The notes: generated by a model from the sequence alone, not told the origin. A stretch of 34,299 nt of DNA from Paenibacillus bouchesdurhonensis (GCF_900155685.1 NZ_LT732547.1:832535-866833); one strand, 5' to 3'; positions 16,855 to 25,409 are shown, counted from the stretch's first letter. Made by a program: numbers and translations.

Positions 16855-16911
16855 AATGATCAGAAGATCGAACGGCCTCTATAAGACAATTGTTGAAGCA
16901 GGAGGATGGAA

Positions 16912-17376
16912 ATGGACATATTCACCCTATTCCCCACACTAAGCACTACATTTATCGTCATCAGTGCAATTTTGGTGGCTATTGGCTGGGGACAGATCAT
17001 TAAGGGCAAGAGAGAAGCCCACAAGAAAACGATGATCGCAGCAGCGATTGCCGCAATTATCTTCTTTATTATCTATACGTCACGCACTGCGTTTATCGGA
17101 AACACCGCCTGGGGTGGACCGGAGGATCTTAAAGTATATTACCAGACGTTCCTTATTTTCCATATTATTTTGGCGACGGTCGCAGCTGTCTTTGGTATAA
17201 CGACTTTGACGCTAGGCTTCAAAGAAAAGTATGCGAAGCATCGTAAATGGGGAAAAGTGACGTCGATCATCTGGTTCTTTACAGCGATTACGGGCGTAGC
17301 TGTATATGTGCTGTTATACGTGCTTTACCCAGGTGGTCATACCAAGCCGGTATGGGATATTCTATTAGGCACGTAA
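16912..17376 (+). CDS. DUF420 membrane protein (CtaM/YozB-like)
   Basis: 154 residues with four membrane helices. Matches DUF420: HKKTMIAAAIAAIIFFIIYTSR, YYQTFLIFHIILA and KHRKWGKVTSIIWFFTAITGVAVY with several conserved His. In Staphylococcus the homologue CtaM is required for heme-A oxidase activity; its place behind ctaG here fits that role. AGGAGG ends 6 nt before the ATG at 16912; an ATG at 16906 is too close to the site. Confidence 0.88.
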   Translation: MDIFTLFPTLSTTFIVISAILVAIGWGQIIKGKREAHKKTMIAAAIAAIIFFIIYTSRTAFIGNTAWGGPEDLKVYYQTFLIFHIILATVAAVFGITTLTLGFKEKYAKHRKWGKVTSIIWFFTAITGVAVYVLLYVLYPGGHTKPVWDILLGT

Positions 17377-17385
17377 AGCAAATGT

Positions 17386-17433
17386 AAGGCCTCTATCATT
17401 GAGCGAAGCCGCTCTGGATAGGGCCTTTTTTTT
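17386..17433 (+). terminator. Terminator after the DUF420 gene
   Basis: Long three-part stem: AAGGCC / GGCCTT, CTATC / GATAG, GAGCG / CGCTC, followed by eight T. Confidence 0.93.
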
Positions 17434-17448
17434 GTTCCCTAAAAAAGG

Positions 17449-17499
17449 TTGACGCTTAAAAAACAGCCGTGTATACTGTGTATAAGGATATATACAGTA
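17449..17499 (+). promoter_or_regulatory. Promoter and GntR (YtrA-type) operator
   Basis: SigA promoter TTGACG (17449-17454), 17-nt spacer, TATACT (17472-17477). A 26-bp palindrome at 17474-17499 (arms TACTGTGTATA and TATATACAGTA, centre AGGA, one mismatch) overlaps the -10. This is the expected position for a self-repressing operator of the GntR-family regulator encoded at 18350. Confidence 0.82.
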
Positions 17500-17576
17500 A
17501 GCACACATATAACCACTATATTCTCAGAACATAAAGAGTTGCACAGTACATTATCGACGAAGGAAGGTTGGACGGG

Positions 17577-18302
17577 TTGAATAACACCTGGAAAGACGGA
17601 TGGATCTTATTCAAGAGAGATTTAAGACAGGATCGGCTGTACTTAATATGGAACGTGATCTTTATGATTTATACAGCTATCGCGATTAGCATGTTCGCCA
17701 GCCCCTCAAGCAGGGCTGGATGGCTAATAAATCCAATCGGTGATTTCATGATGTTAGTAATGATTCCATTTACAGGCTTCTACTTCTCTAAACGATCATT
17801 CAATTATATTAAGGAAGATTCGTATACGCGCATGCTCCATTACTACCGGACGCTTCCGATTCCGGCGATTACGGTGATAAAAGGGCGAGTCATTCAATTG
17901 CTTTCGGCTTTGTTGTTAAATGGCGTATTTTTTTATCCGGTATTTTACTTGGTTACGGGACTCTCGGATGGGCCGATTACGCATATCGGTGGACTGCTCG
18001 CTTTCGCCTTGACCTGGACGGGGTACGGATTGCTCATTAATGGTGTATACATTTTTTTAGAACTTTTGAATCGAGGGCAGAAGTATTTCTGGATAAGTAT
18101 AGTGGGGATGGCTTCGATGTCCATATTAACATTTCTAATTTATGGGCTAGGCGGGAACATACTCGTATTCACTCTAGAGCAGTCTGGGCGATATTCATTA
18201 TTATCACCTCTCATGTGGGGCTCGTTGATCATCGGCGGGGTGGGCCTTGCTGTATGTTGCAAAATAACCTTAAGCAAGCTGGGGAAGAGAGACTTGATAT
18301 GA
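17577..18302 (+). CDS. ABC-2 type permease of the GntR-controlled transporter
   Basis: About 241 residues with six membrane helices (for example LIWNVIFMIYTAIAISMF, MLVMIPFTGFYF, ISIVGMASMSILTFLIYG). No signal peptide. The TTG at 17577 has AGGAAGG 9 nt upstream; the TTG at 17568 abuts the site. First gene of an operon with the GntR regulator and the ATPase at 18760, an arrangement like ytrA-type cell-envelope stress transporters. Substrate unknown. Confidence 0.82.
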   Translation: MNNTWKDGWILFKRDLRQDRLYLIWNVIFMIYTAIAISMFASPSSRAGWLINPIGDFMMLVMIPFTGFYFSKRSFNYIKEDSYTRMLHYYRTLPIPAITVIKGRVIQLLSALLLNGVFFYPVFYLVTGLSDGPITHIGGLLAFALTWTGYGLLINGVYIFLELLNRGQKYFWISIVGMASMSILTFLIYGLGGNILVFTLEQSGRYSLLSPLMWGSLIIGGVGLAVCCKITLSKLGKRDLI

Positions 18303-18349
18303 TCCTAGACATAAATTCATTGCGCAAAACCCGGAGGTGAAAGAGAAAG

Positions 18350-18757
18350 GTGTGGATTCCCATTCAGATCAATGAGAATAGCGCAGAACCCTTATATTTT
18401 CAAATAGAGACACAGTTGCGTTCTTTAATTGTCAGCGGACAGATTGAGGAAGGGACACTGCTTCCTTCTATCCGGGAATTTGCAAGCAGCTTAAAATGCA
18501 GTGTAATTACGGTTCGCAGGGTATATCAGGATTTGGAGAATGAGGGGCTGCTGCTTACAAAGCAAGGAACCGGTACTTTCGTAGCCCGGGTTGGACAAAG
18601 CGAGAGGAGTGAATACCGCAGGATGGTCGTGCAGGAAGCCGTAGAAGCCGCAGTCGATGCGGGCTTATCCGTTCAATATAGCGAGGAAGAGCTGAAGGAG
18701 CTTTTTCTGAAAATCATAAAAGACAAATACCGATCAGAGGCTGGGGAGGAGAGATAG
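18350..18757 (+). CDS. GntR-family regulator, YtrA subfamily
   Basis: 135 residues: a winged helix DNA-binding domain (PLYFQIETQLRSLIVSGQIEEGTLLPSIREFASSLKCSVITVRRVYQDLENEGLL) with only a short helical tail. YtrA-type members lack the large effector domain and are usually encoded with ABC transporters. GTG start after GGAGG at 12 nt. Ends 2 nt before the ATPase gene. Probably represses this operon through the palindrome at 17474-17499. Confidence 0.92.
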   Translation: MWIPIQINENSAEPLYFQIETQLRSLIVSGQIEEGTLLPSIREFASSLKCSVITVRRVYQDLENEGLLLTKQGTGTFVARVGQSERSEYRRMVVQEAVEAAVDAGLSVQYSEEELKELFLKIIKDKYRSEAGEER

Positions 18758-18759
18758 AG

Positions 18760-19656
18760 ATGACAGAATCATTAGCGCTGGAGATAAAGAATGTCATAAA
18801 AAAACGTCGACGGAGAACCGTTGGTCCGATCAATCTCCAAATCCCTCAAGGGTTTATCGTTGCGCTAGTCGGCTCTAACGGCTCAGGCAAAAGTACAATA
18901 CTCCATTTGATGACACAGAGCCTTATACCGGATGAGGGAGAAATAAAGTGGTTTGGGGAAGAGGGAGTCGGAGAGCTGCCGCTGGAGATCAAAAGTAAAA
19001 TAGCTTATGTGGCGGAGAATCCATTGGTTGAGGAAAACTTTCAGACAGCAGAGCAGGCCGCTAGCTTTCGGGCTCACTGGTATCCGACCTGGGATCAGAA
19101 GCGATTTGACCGCTTGATGACTCGATTCGATGTACCTAGGAAAGAACGGCTAAATCGAATGTCCAAAGGGGAACGCCGCAAATTCGAGGTTGCTGCCGCC
19201 CTTGCTACGAATCCTAAGCTGCTCATTCTCGATGAGCTGTCATCTGGGCTTGACCCCTTTGCTTGGAAGGACATGATCGATGAGCTTCAGGAATGCATGA
19301 ACGGCGAGGATGTAACCATTATTATGGCAACTCATATCGTTGAGGAAGTAAAACGGCTCGCCGACTACATCGTATTGGTACACCGTGGTGAAGTGCTGGG
19401 AATGGTGGAGAAGGATTTGCTTTATGGAAGCTGCTATGAGGTTTGGGTACGCGGCACTCTGGCCGAGCTGATGACGAGAACTGACATTATCCAGCACGAG
19501 GAAGAGGAATCGTCCATTCATAAATTGATTGTACGGGATGAAGGTATTATTACAGATTTGCAGCAGTCCAAAGAGCTTCAAGTATTGCGAAGCCGGGCTC
19601 TAGAATTGGAAGAGATTCTCGAATTATGGATTCAGGGGCATCCCCCGAAACATTAA
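18760..19656 (+). CDS. ABC transporter ATPase (partner of the 17577 permease)
   Basis: 298 residues. Walker A GSNGSGKST; signature MSKGERRK (the usual LSGG is replaced by MSKG, common in ABC-2 exporters); Walker B LLILDELSSGLD with catalytic Glu; switch His in MATH. The N-terminus has an unusual run KKRRRRT. The C-terminal ~80 residues form an extra acidic domain. Starts 2 nt after the GntR gene, with GGAGGAG upstream. Confidence 0.92.
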   Translation: MTESLALEIKNVIKKRRRRTVGPINLQIPQGFIVALVGSNGSGKSTILHLMTQSLIPDEGEIKWFGEEGVGELPLEIKSKIAYVAENPLVEENFQTAEQAASFRAHWYPTWDQKRFDRLMTRFDVPRKERLNRMSKGERRKFEVAAALATNPKLLILDELSSGLDPFAWKDMIDELQECMNGEDVTIIMATHIVEEVKRLADYIVLVHRGEVLGMVEKDLLYGSCYEVWVRGTLAELMTRTDIIQHEEEESSIHKLIVRDEGIITDLQQSKELQVLRSRALELEEILELWIQGHPPKH

Positions 19657-19680
19657 TTTAAAATGTAGAAAAGGAGTGGA

Positions 19681-20589
19681 ATGATGGCTAAACCATTAGT
19701 ATTGGAGCAGGTAACGAAGCAGTTTGGAGATAAAACGGCAGTGAACCGAATTTCCCTTCAGGTGGACGAAGGAGAAATTTACGGTCTGCTGGGGGGCAAC
19801 GGGGCCGGCAAAACAACGACGATGCGTATGGTGCTCGGCCTGATTTATCCCGACGAGGGGCAGATTCTGTATCACGGACAAAGGTACAGCAGCGGAATGC
19901 AGCATAGCATGGGCTATTTGCCTGAAGAACGGGGATTATATCCCAAAGTGAAGGTTAGCGACCAAATTATTTATTTGGCCCGTCTGAAGGGGATGTCCGC
20001 CAAGGAGGCAGATAAGAGTCTGCGTTACTGGCTTGAGCGTTTCGAGGTGCCGGATTATTACAATAAGAAAATTGAAGAACTGTCCAAAGGGAATCAGCAA
20101 AAAATGGGCTTTATTGCGGCTGTCGTGCACAGACCGAAAATATTGATCCTGGATGAGGCCTTTAGCGGACTAGATCCAGTTAATGTTGAACTGCTCAAAG
20201 CTACGGTCAAGGAGCTGCGGGACGAAGGAACGAGCATTCTGTTCTCCACTCACCGCATGGAGCATGTGGAGGAGTTGTGCAGCAATATTACGCTTCTTCA
20301 GCGTTCAAATACGGTGCTGCAAGGAAGTATACGTGAGATTAAGAAGCGGTATCCGCGTGAAGAGGTTCTGCTTCATACGACCGGGGCAGTTTCCGACTTG
20401 GAGGCTATTCCTGGAGTAGAGCGTGTGGAACGCCGTGAGCGTGGATATTCCATCCGGATTTCCAATGTTTCGGCAGCGCAGGATATTTTGCGGCAAGCCA
20501 TGAGCGAAAGCACGGTAGAGCATTTTGAAATCAAAGAACCGACATTGAACCAAATCTTCATTAAAGAGGTAGGTGAGTCTCATGAATAA
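19681..20589 (+). CDS. ABC exporter ATPase, YhaQ/NatA-like
   Basis: 302 residues. Walker A GGNGAGKTT, signature LSKGNQQK, Walker B ILILDEAFSGLD, H-loop FSTHRMEH, plus a C-terminal domain of about 80 residues as in the NatA/YhaQ group (DUF4162-like). AGGAG precedes ATGATG at 19681-19686; either ATG may be used. Begins 24 nt after the previous ATPase, so it may be read from the same promoter, but it pairs with its own permease at 20582. Confidence 0.93.
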   Translation: MMAKPLVLEQVTKQFGDKTAVNRISLQVDEGEIYGLLGGNGAGKTTTMRMVLGLIYPDEGQILYHGQRYSSGMQHSMGYLPEERGLYPKVKVSDQIIYLARLKGMSAKEADKSLRYWLERFEVPDYYNKKIEELSKGNQQKMGFIAAVVHRPKILILDEAFSGLDPVNVELLKATVKELRDEGTSILFSTHRMEHVEELCSNITLLQRSNTVLQGSIREIKKRYPREEVLLHTTGAVSDLEAIPGVERVERRERGYSIRISNVSAAQDILRQAMSESTVEHFEIKEPTLNQIFIKEVGESHE

Positions 20590-21874
20590 GCTGCTGCCGA
20601 TTATAAATTTTACATTTTTCAATAAGGTCAAAACGAAATCATTCGTAGTTACTACCCTTATTTTCGCTGTGCTATTATCTATCGGTATTCATGTGCCGTA
20701 CCTAATACAACTGTTCTCCGGTAATGACAGTAATAGCTCGCAAATCGGCCTTGTCTATGGCAACCAGGCTGAAATTGCGGAGTCCTTGGAGGCATTCATC
20801 GACCAACAGCCGGACGCTAAAATCTCTATCATCAAATACGAGCAGGCTAATGAACAGGCTTTGAAAAATGATTTTGAGAGCGGAATTATCAAAGGTTATC
20901 TAGAGTTCGGTGAACCTGTCGGCTCCCAATTTCCGAAGGTCATTTACACCTCTAAGAAGGACAGCATGGATTGGACGCTCCAGTCGCTGCTCCAGCCTGC
21001 CTTGGAAAACGTCAAAATGCTGTATGTGACGCAAGGAAGCTCTTTAACGGATGAGCAAATTGCAGCGATTAGCGCGCCTGTTGTCATTGAAGAACAGAAG
21101 GCTGAAAAGGCTGCTGCGAGTGGCAGCGCTGCAGCAGCAGAGGATAGCGCAAAACCTGCAGCTATCAACTATGTGATTGTATATGCACTCATCATTCTAT
21201 TCTTCATGACGAATATGATGACGGGCAACATGATCGCCGCTGAGGTAACGTCAGAGAAAAGCTCGCGAATCATGGAAATTTTAGTGACGAGCGTATCGCC
21301 GCTGGCGCAAATGTTCGGTAAAATTCTAGGCATGTTCCTGATCGGAATGCTGCAAATCGTAATTTTTATCGCAGTGGTCGCCGCTAACCTGGCGTTGCCG
21401 TATAATCAGGCATCCTTGACAAGCTTCAATTTGGATTTATCGCAAATCAATTTGCAAATTCTTATCGTCGGGCTTGTCTTCTACATTTTGGGTTACTTCC
21501 TATATGCCACTTTATATGCGGCAGTCGGCTCTATCGTCAGCCGGACAGAGGATCTGGGCCAGGCGGTCATGCCGATTACAATGTTATCTTTAGCAGCGTT
21601 CTATGTGGCCATGTTTAGCTTGTCAACGCCGAACTCCCTGCTGCTTAAAGTATGCTCCTACATTCCATTTGTATCCCCGGTGACGATTCTGCTTCGCTTT
21701 GGCATAGGGGATGCAAACTATCCGGAAATTGGTTTGTCCTTGCTGGTTCTGCTTGCGGCCATTTTCTTCTTTAGCTGGCTTGCGGCCAAAATTTATCGTA
21801 CCGGTGTTCTGCTGTATGGCAAGCGCCCTACGCTGAAAGAGCTTCGTAAAGCTATGAGGGCATACAAGATTTAG
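20582..21874 (+). CDS. ABC exporter permease, YhaP/NatB-like
   Basis: About 430 residues: an N-terminal helix (VVTTLIFAVLLSIGIHVPYLI), a large extracytoplasmic domain of some 150 residues with an Ala-rich stretch (KAAASGSAAAAED), then six helices, including VIVYALIILFFMTNMMTGN and ILGYFLYATLYAAVGSIVSR. The motif EVTSEKSSRIMEILVTSVSP is typical of ABC2_membrane_3 exporters. Overlaps the ATPase gene by 8 nt. In B. subtilis relatives serve Na+ export (NatB) or unknown substrates (YhaP). Confidence 0.92.
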   Translation: MNKLLPIINFTFFNKVKTKSFVVTTLIFAVLLSIGIHVPYLIQLFSGNDSNSSQIGLVYGNQAEIAESLEAFIDQQPDAKISIIKYEQANEQALKNDFESGIIKGYLEFGEPVGSQFPKVIYTSKKDSMDWTLQSLLQPALENVKMLYVTQGSSLTDEQIAAISAPVVIEEQKAEKAAASGSAAAAEDSAKPAAINYVIVYALIILFFMTNMMTGNMIAAEVTSEKSSRIMEILVTSVSPLAQMFGKILGMFLIGMLQIVIFIAVVAANLALPYNQASLTSFNLDLSQINLQILIVGLVFYILGYFLYATLYAAVGSIVSRTEDLGQAVMPITMLSLAAFYVAMFSLSTPNSLLLKVCSYIPFVSPVTILLRFGIGDANYPEIGLSLLVLLAAIFFFSWLAAKIYRTGVLLYGKRPTLKELRKAMRAYKI

Positions 21875-21933
21875 TTCAAAGGATAGTGAATATAACTTTT
21901 AAGAAAGTTTAAAACAAAGGAGATATGAACAAT

Positions 21934-23139
21934 ATGAAAAATTGGAGACGATCGTTTTTATCGCTCTTGATATCTGTAGGTTTACTCTCAGCCGTAGCTC
22001 CGGCTATGGCTGCCCCGCAGCAAGCTGCAGTCAAAATCAATAACCAGAGCATTGAATTTGCAATGAATGCGCCTATTGTCGATCAGGGAACAACGATGGT
22101 GCCGCTAGAAACCACACTTCAGGCGATGAATGTTCAACTTGGCGATGTGCAGGATGATACTATTCATGTCGTTATTGACGGCAAGGAGAGCACGCTGAGC
22201 AGCAAGACCCAAATGATTAACGGTGTGACATATGCTCCTATTCGGATCGTTGGGGAAGCCGCAGGCTACGCTGTTCATTGGGATCAGCAGTCCCGCACCG
22301 TGTTCCTCATCTCCAAAGCAACGGGAGAGGCTGCTCGCGGCTTCATGTGGGAGGTCAAGAATAACGAAAATACCGTGTATCTGATAGGTTCGATGCATTT
22401 TGCGGACGACAGTTTCTATCCACTGCGTTCGGAGTTCGAGGAGGCTTTTGCTGACGCCGATTATCTGGGAGTGGAAATCGATCTTAGTAAAGCTGCTGAT
22501 GAGGCTAATCAGAAGCTGACCATGGATTTGGGAACGTATCAAGACGGCACGACGCTAAAGGATCATGTGTCCGAGGATACGTATGCGAAGCTTGGGGAAA
22601 TTCTGCAGCAAAACGGGATGGAGTCAAACGCCTTTGATGTCTTTAAGCCTTGGGTTGTAGAGATGACCATGACTAGTCTAAAAACAATGGATGCAGGATA
22701 TGAAGCTGCTGCAGGTATCGATCTGTATTTCACCCAGAAAGCCATGGAGCGTAAACTGCCGGTCATCGAGCTGGAATCCTATGAGTCCCAGTTGAGCATG
22801 TTCAACGATTTCTCCAAGGAACTGCAGGAGAAGAACCTGAGCGCTGTATTAGATAATTTTGATGTGCTGGGTGAGGAAATGGATCAGATGGGGGAGATTT
22901 GGAAAACAGGCAATGACGAGCAGCTGCTGGAGCTGACGAACAGCTTTTCCGAAGATGAGGAATACAACAAAGCGATGCTGATCGACCGCAACATGCTCAT
23001 GGCTGACAAAATCGATGGATACTTGAAAAACGGTAAAAACGAAGAGTATTTCATCGTGGTGGGCGCGGCTCACTACTTAGGGGAGCACGGGATCATCAAG
23101 CTGCTTGAGGATAAAGGATACACTATCGTTCGCAAATAA
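21934..23139 (+). CDS. Secreted TraB/GumN-type protein with N-terminal copper-amine-oxidase-like domain
   Basis: About 401 residues. Signal peptide with cleavage near APAMAAP. Residues ~28-125 are a copper amine oxidase N-terminal-like domain (stalk-type; VPLETTLQAMNVQLGD ... TYAPIRIVGEAAGYAVHWD), common in Paenibacillus surface proteins. Residues ~135-400 are a TraB/GumN (Tiki-like) domain: first motif YLIGSMHFADDSFYPL and last motif FIVVGAAHYLGEHGI, carrying the paired His and Glu thought to bind metal in this family. AAGGAG is 11 nt before the ATG at 21934. Likely a secreted or wall-exposed metalloprotease-like protein; activity not proven for bacterial members. Confidence 0.88.
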   Translation: MKNWRRSFLSLLISVGLLSAVAPAMAAPQQAAVKINNQSIEFAMNAPIVDQGTTMVPLETTLQAMNVQLGDVQDDTIHVVIDGKESTLSSKTQMINGVTYAPIRIVGEAAGYAVHWDQQSRTVFLISKATGEAARGFMWEVKNNENTVYLIGSMHFADDSFYPLRSEFEEAFADADYLGVEIDLSKAADEANQKLTMDLGTYQDGTTLKDHVSEDTYAKLGEILQQNGMESNAFDVFKPWVVEMTMTSLKTMDAGYEAAAGIDLYFTQKAMERKLPVIELESYESQLSMFNDFSKELQEKNLSAVLDNFDVLGEEMDQMGEIWKTGNDEQLLELTNSFSEDEEYNKAMLIDRNMLMADKIDGYLKNGKNEEYFIVVGAAHYLGEHGIIKLLEDKGYTIVRK

Positions 23140-23168
23140 TCGTTATATAATTATATAATCTCTACAAT

Positions 23169-23204
23169 AGCCCTTTCGCTTCGGAGGTTGAAGCTGAAAG
23201 GGCT
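23169..23204 (+). terminator. Terminator-like hairpin after the TraB gene
   Basis: AGCCCTTTC / GAAAGGGCT plus GCTTC / GAAGC, a 14-bp stem with one bulge. The following T content is modest (TGCTTCATTT). Confidence 0.75.
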
Positions 23205-23298
23205 TGCTTCATTTATAAAAAAGGCTAAAAGACAACTGTAAAAAAGTGGGGAAAATATAATTTAGCTAAAATATTTCAAGAAAATATATACCAATTAT

Positions 23299-23345
23299 TA
23301 TAATTTATGTTAATATAAAACTGTTCATATTTGTAAGCGCTTAAT
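23299..23345 (+). promoter_or_regulatory. Pectate lyase promoter region with a CcpA cre site
   Basis: TATAAT at 23299-23304 is a good -10; the -35 (around 23276) is poor. TGTAAGCGCTTAAT at 23332-23345 matches the cre consensus TGWAANCGNTNWCA at all but one informative position. It would lie about 20-30 nt downstream of the start of transcription, a position that blocks elongation. Catabolite repression of a plant-polymer lyase fits. Confidence 0.7.
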
Positions 23346-23366
23346 AATTTGAAGAGGAGGATGACG

Positions 23367-24470
23367 ATGTTAAAGAAATGGTTTTCTCTGCTCGTAATTT
23401 TTACTTTGGTGTTATCAATGACTCCAATGACAGAAAGGACAAATGCAGCATCGGTTACCAACCATGGACTCTACAAAATTATTAATCGGCATAGTGGGCA
23501 GGCTTTAGAGGTGTACAATTGGGCGCATGAAAACGGAGCGAATGTATCGCAATGGCAGGATCTCGGCGGTGATAATCAGTTGTGGCGCTTTGTCAGTGTC
23601 GGCGGCGGCTATTATCAAATCATCAATGCGAATAGTGGAAGGGCGCTTGAAGTGTATGAATGGTCAACAGCAGACGGCGGCAATATTGTACAATACCAGA
23701 ATATGAATAACGCAAACCAGCATTGGCTGTTAGAAGACAGCGGCGGCTACGTCCAGCTCAAGAATCGGCATAGCGGTAAAGTCGCGGAAGTTTATACCTA
23801 TTCGAAGGAGCTTGGTGCAAATATTAATCAATGGACAGACCTTGAGGGAGCGAATCAGCAGTGGACGCTTGTGAAGATATCTCCGAGCAGCACAACCGTC
23901 AATTCGACGATCATCGTTAAATCAGGCGAAGTCTTCGATGGCAAGGGCAGAACATATATTGCCGGCTCTGCGCTAGGGGATGGAAGCCAAAGTGAGAGCC
24001 AGAAGCCGGTCTTCCGTTTGGAAGACGGCGCGACGCTTAAAAATGTTGTCCTAGGCTCGCCTGCTGCTGATGGGATTCATACCTACGGCAATGTTTATCT
24101 GGCCAACATTGTATGGCTGGATATTGGCGAGGACGCATTAACGATTAAGCAATCGGGGACAGTGACTCTAAATGGCGGCGCGGCTTACGACGGCAGCGAT
24201 AAGGTGTTTCAAATTAATGCGGCAAGCACTTTTAATGTATATAATTTTGTCGCAAATAACGCAGGGAAATTCATCCGCCAAAATGGAGGGACGACGTTCA
24301 CTGTAAATGTGTTCATCGACAGCTGTAATATTTCGAATATGAAGGAAGCCATCTTCCGCACCGACAGCAGCTCAAGCAAGGTTACAATGACGAATACCTT
24401 ATACTCCAAAGTGGGGCAGAAATGGTACGGCGTCAATCATGTGACTGAGTTGAATAATACGGAATATTAA
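23367..24470 (+). CDS. Secreted PL3 pectate lyase with N-terminal ricin-type lectin module
   Basis: 367 residues from the ATG at 23367 (AGAGGAGG 6 nt upstream). Signal peptide cleaved near TNAAS (residue ~28). Residues ~34-170 hold three ricin-B/CBM13-like repeats, each ending in a Q-x-W motif (NQLWRF, NQHWLL, NQQWTL) and containing SGxxxEVY. Residues ~178-367 match polysaccharide lyase family 3: VFDGKGRTYIAG, LKNVVLGSPAADGIHTYGN, VWLDIGEDALTIK, GKFIRQNGG. PL3 enzymes cleave polygalacturonate by beta-elimination and need Ca2+. The lectin likely tethers the enzyme to plant cell wall. Monocistronic. Confidence 0.92.
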   Translation: MLKKWFSLLVIFTLVLSMTPMTERTNAASVTNHGLYKIINRHSGQALEVYNWAHENGANVSQWQDLGGDNQLWRFVSVGGGYYQIINANSGRALEVYEWSTADGGNIVQYQNMNNANQHWLLEDSGGYVQLKNRHSGKVAEVYTYSKELGANINQWTDLEGANQQWTLVKISPSSTTVNSTIIVKSGEVFDGKGRTYIAGSALGDGSQSESQKPVFRLEDGATLKNVVLGSPAADGIHTYGNVYLANIVWLDIGEDALTIKQSGTVTLNGGAAYDGSDKVFQINAASTFNVYNFVANNAGKFIRQNGGTTFTVNVFIDSCNISNMKEAIFRTDSSSSKVTMTNTLYSKVGQKWYGVNHVTELNNTEY

Positions 24471-24506
24471 TCACATCTTCCCTTTAGCGATAGAGGGGGA
24501 TGTGAT
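24470..24506 (+). terminator. Hairpin at the pectate lyase stop
   Basis: ATCACATC / GATGTGAT plus CCCT / AGGG, beginning at the stop codon. No T-run follows, so it may protect the mRNA end rather than terminate. Confidence 0.5.
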
Positions 24507-24546
24507 GCCCGGAATGAGAATAGTATTGTGAATAGAGACGATAATC

Positions 24547-24575
24547 TTGCCAAGCTTACTATGGTAAGTTATAGT
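24547..24575 (+). promoter_or_regulatory. SigA-type promoter of the thi operon
   Basis: TTGCCA (24547-24552), 17-nt spacer, TATAGT (24570-24575). The predicted start falls a few bases before the TPP aptamer. Confidence 0.78.
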
Positions 24576-24587
24576 GGGAATAACTGA

Positions 24588-24685
24588 ATATGGGGTGCGG
24601 GTGCTGGATGAAGTCCGGCTGAGATTGGAACCTGATGTTCCTGACCGTTAATCTGATCCAGGTAATGCTGGCGTAGAGAACATAT
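24588..24685 (+). promoter_or_regulatory. TPP riboswitch (THI box)
   Basis: P1 ATATG (24588-24592) with CATAT (24681-24685). The core motifs GGGGTGC, CCGGCTGAGA (pyrimidine-sensing side), ACCTGATC-like TAATCTGATCCAGGTAATG and CTGGCGTAGAGAA (pyrophosphate side) are all present in the right order. It is followed by the terminator at 24693, so excess thiamine pyrophosphate should switch off thiESGO. Confidence 0.96.
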
Positions 24686-24692
24686 CGAATTG

Positions 24693-24725
24693 AAGCCATT
24701 CGTGTATTCTCGGATGGCTTTTTTT
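24693..24725 (+). terminator. Riboswitch-controlled terminator before thiE
   Basis: AAGCCATTCG / CGGATGGCTT stem followed by seven T (24719-24725). Confidence 0.92.
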
Positions 24726-24770
24726 GCGTGGTATGAGCCGGCAAATACAAAACGGAGGTAGAGTTAGCAG

Positions 24771-25409
24771 ATGAGAGATTTTCGTTTGTACGCTATTACC
24801 GATGAAAGAAGCCATCCCGGTAGAGACCTTGCCGAAGTCATGGAGGAAGCCATTCTTGGGGGCGCCGATATCGTGCAGCTCCGAGACAAGCACAACGACC
24901 GCGCTGCAGTACTGGAGAGGGCAAAGATGCTTCGCAAATTGACCCGCAAGTATAATGTCCCTTTTATCGTTAATGATTATATCGACATTGCGTTGGAAGT
25001 GGACGCCGATGGGATTCATTTAGGCCAAGGAGATACGCCGCTTTCCGTCGCCAGAAAGCTCGTAGGCCGGAAAATTATCGGGATTTCCACGCATGCGATC
25101 GAAGAGGCGCTGCTAGCCGAACAGCAGGGAGCGGACTATATCGGCGTTGGCCCGGTATACCCGACAGCGACGAAGGCGGATGCGGCGCCAGTAACGCTCT
25201 CCTACGTCCGAGAGGCTGCTGCAAAAATTCGTATACCCTTTGTGGCGATTGGCGGAATCAAGTTGCATAATGCAGAAGAAGTTATTGCTGCCGGAGCGAA
25301 GCGGATATGTGCTGTTACCGAAATCGTAGGCAGTCCGGATGTTAGAGGGATATGCGAAGCTTTTATTCGCAAACTGGAACAAGGAGGAGCTATTCATGGA
25401 GTATCGTGA
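24771..25409 (+). CDS. thiE: Thiamine-phosphate synthase
   Basis: 212-residue TIM-barrel enzyme joining HMP-pyrophosphate and thiazole phosphate to thiamine phosphate. ThiE marks are complete: QLRDK (Arg38, Lys40), FIVNDY (Asn68, Asp69), GIHLGQGD (metal-binding Asp88), ISTHAIEEA (Ser106), GVGPVYPTATK (Thr/Lys135), AIGGI. TenI, which often heads thiOSG operons, is a paralogue lacking the PTxTK part, so ThiE is preferred. Overlaps thiS by 14 nt. Confidence 0.92.
   Translation: MRDFRLYAITDERSHPGRDLAEVMEEAILGGADIVQLRDKHNDRAAVLERAKMLRKLTRKYNVPFIVNDYIDIALEVDADGIHLGQGDTPLSVARKLVGRKIIGISTHAIEEALLAEQQGADYIGVGPVYPTATKADAAPVTLSYVREAAAKIRIPFVAIGGIKLHNAEEVIAAGAKRICAVTEIVGSPDVRGICEAFIRKLEQGGAIHGVS

Noticed and set aside
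24771..25409. TenI (thiazole tautomerase) instead of ThiE
   Set aside because: The GPVYPTATK and HLGQGD motifs and catalytic Arg/Lys are complete, as in ThiE; TenI lacks them.
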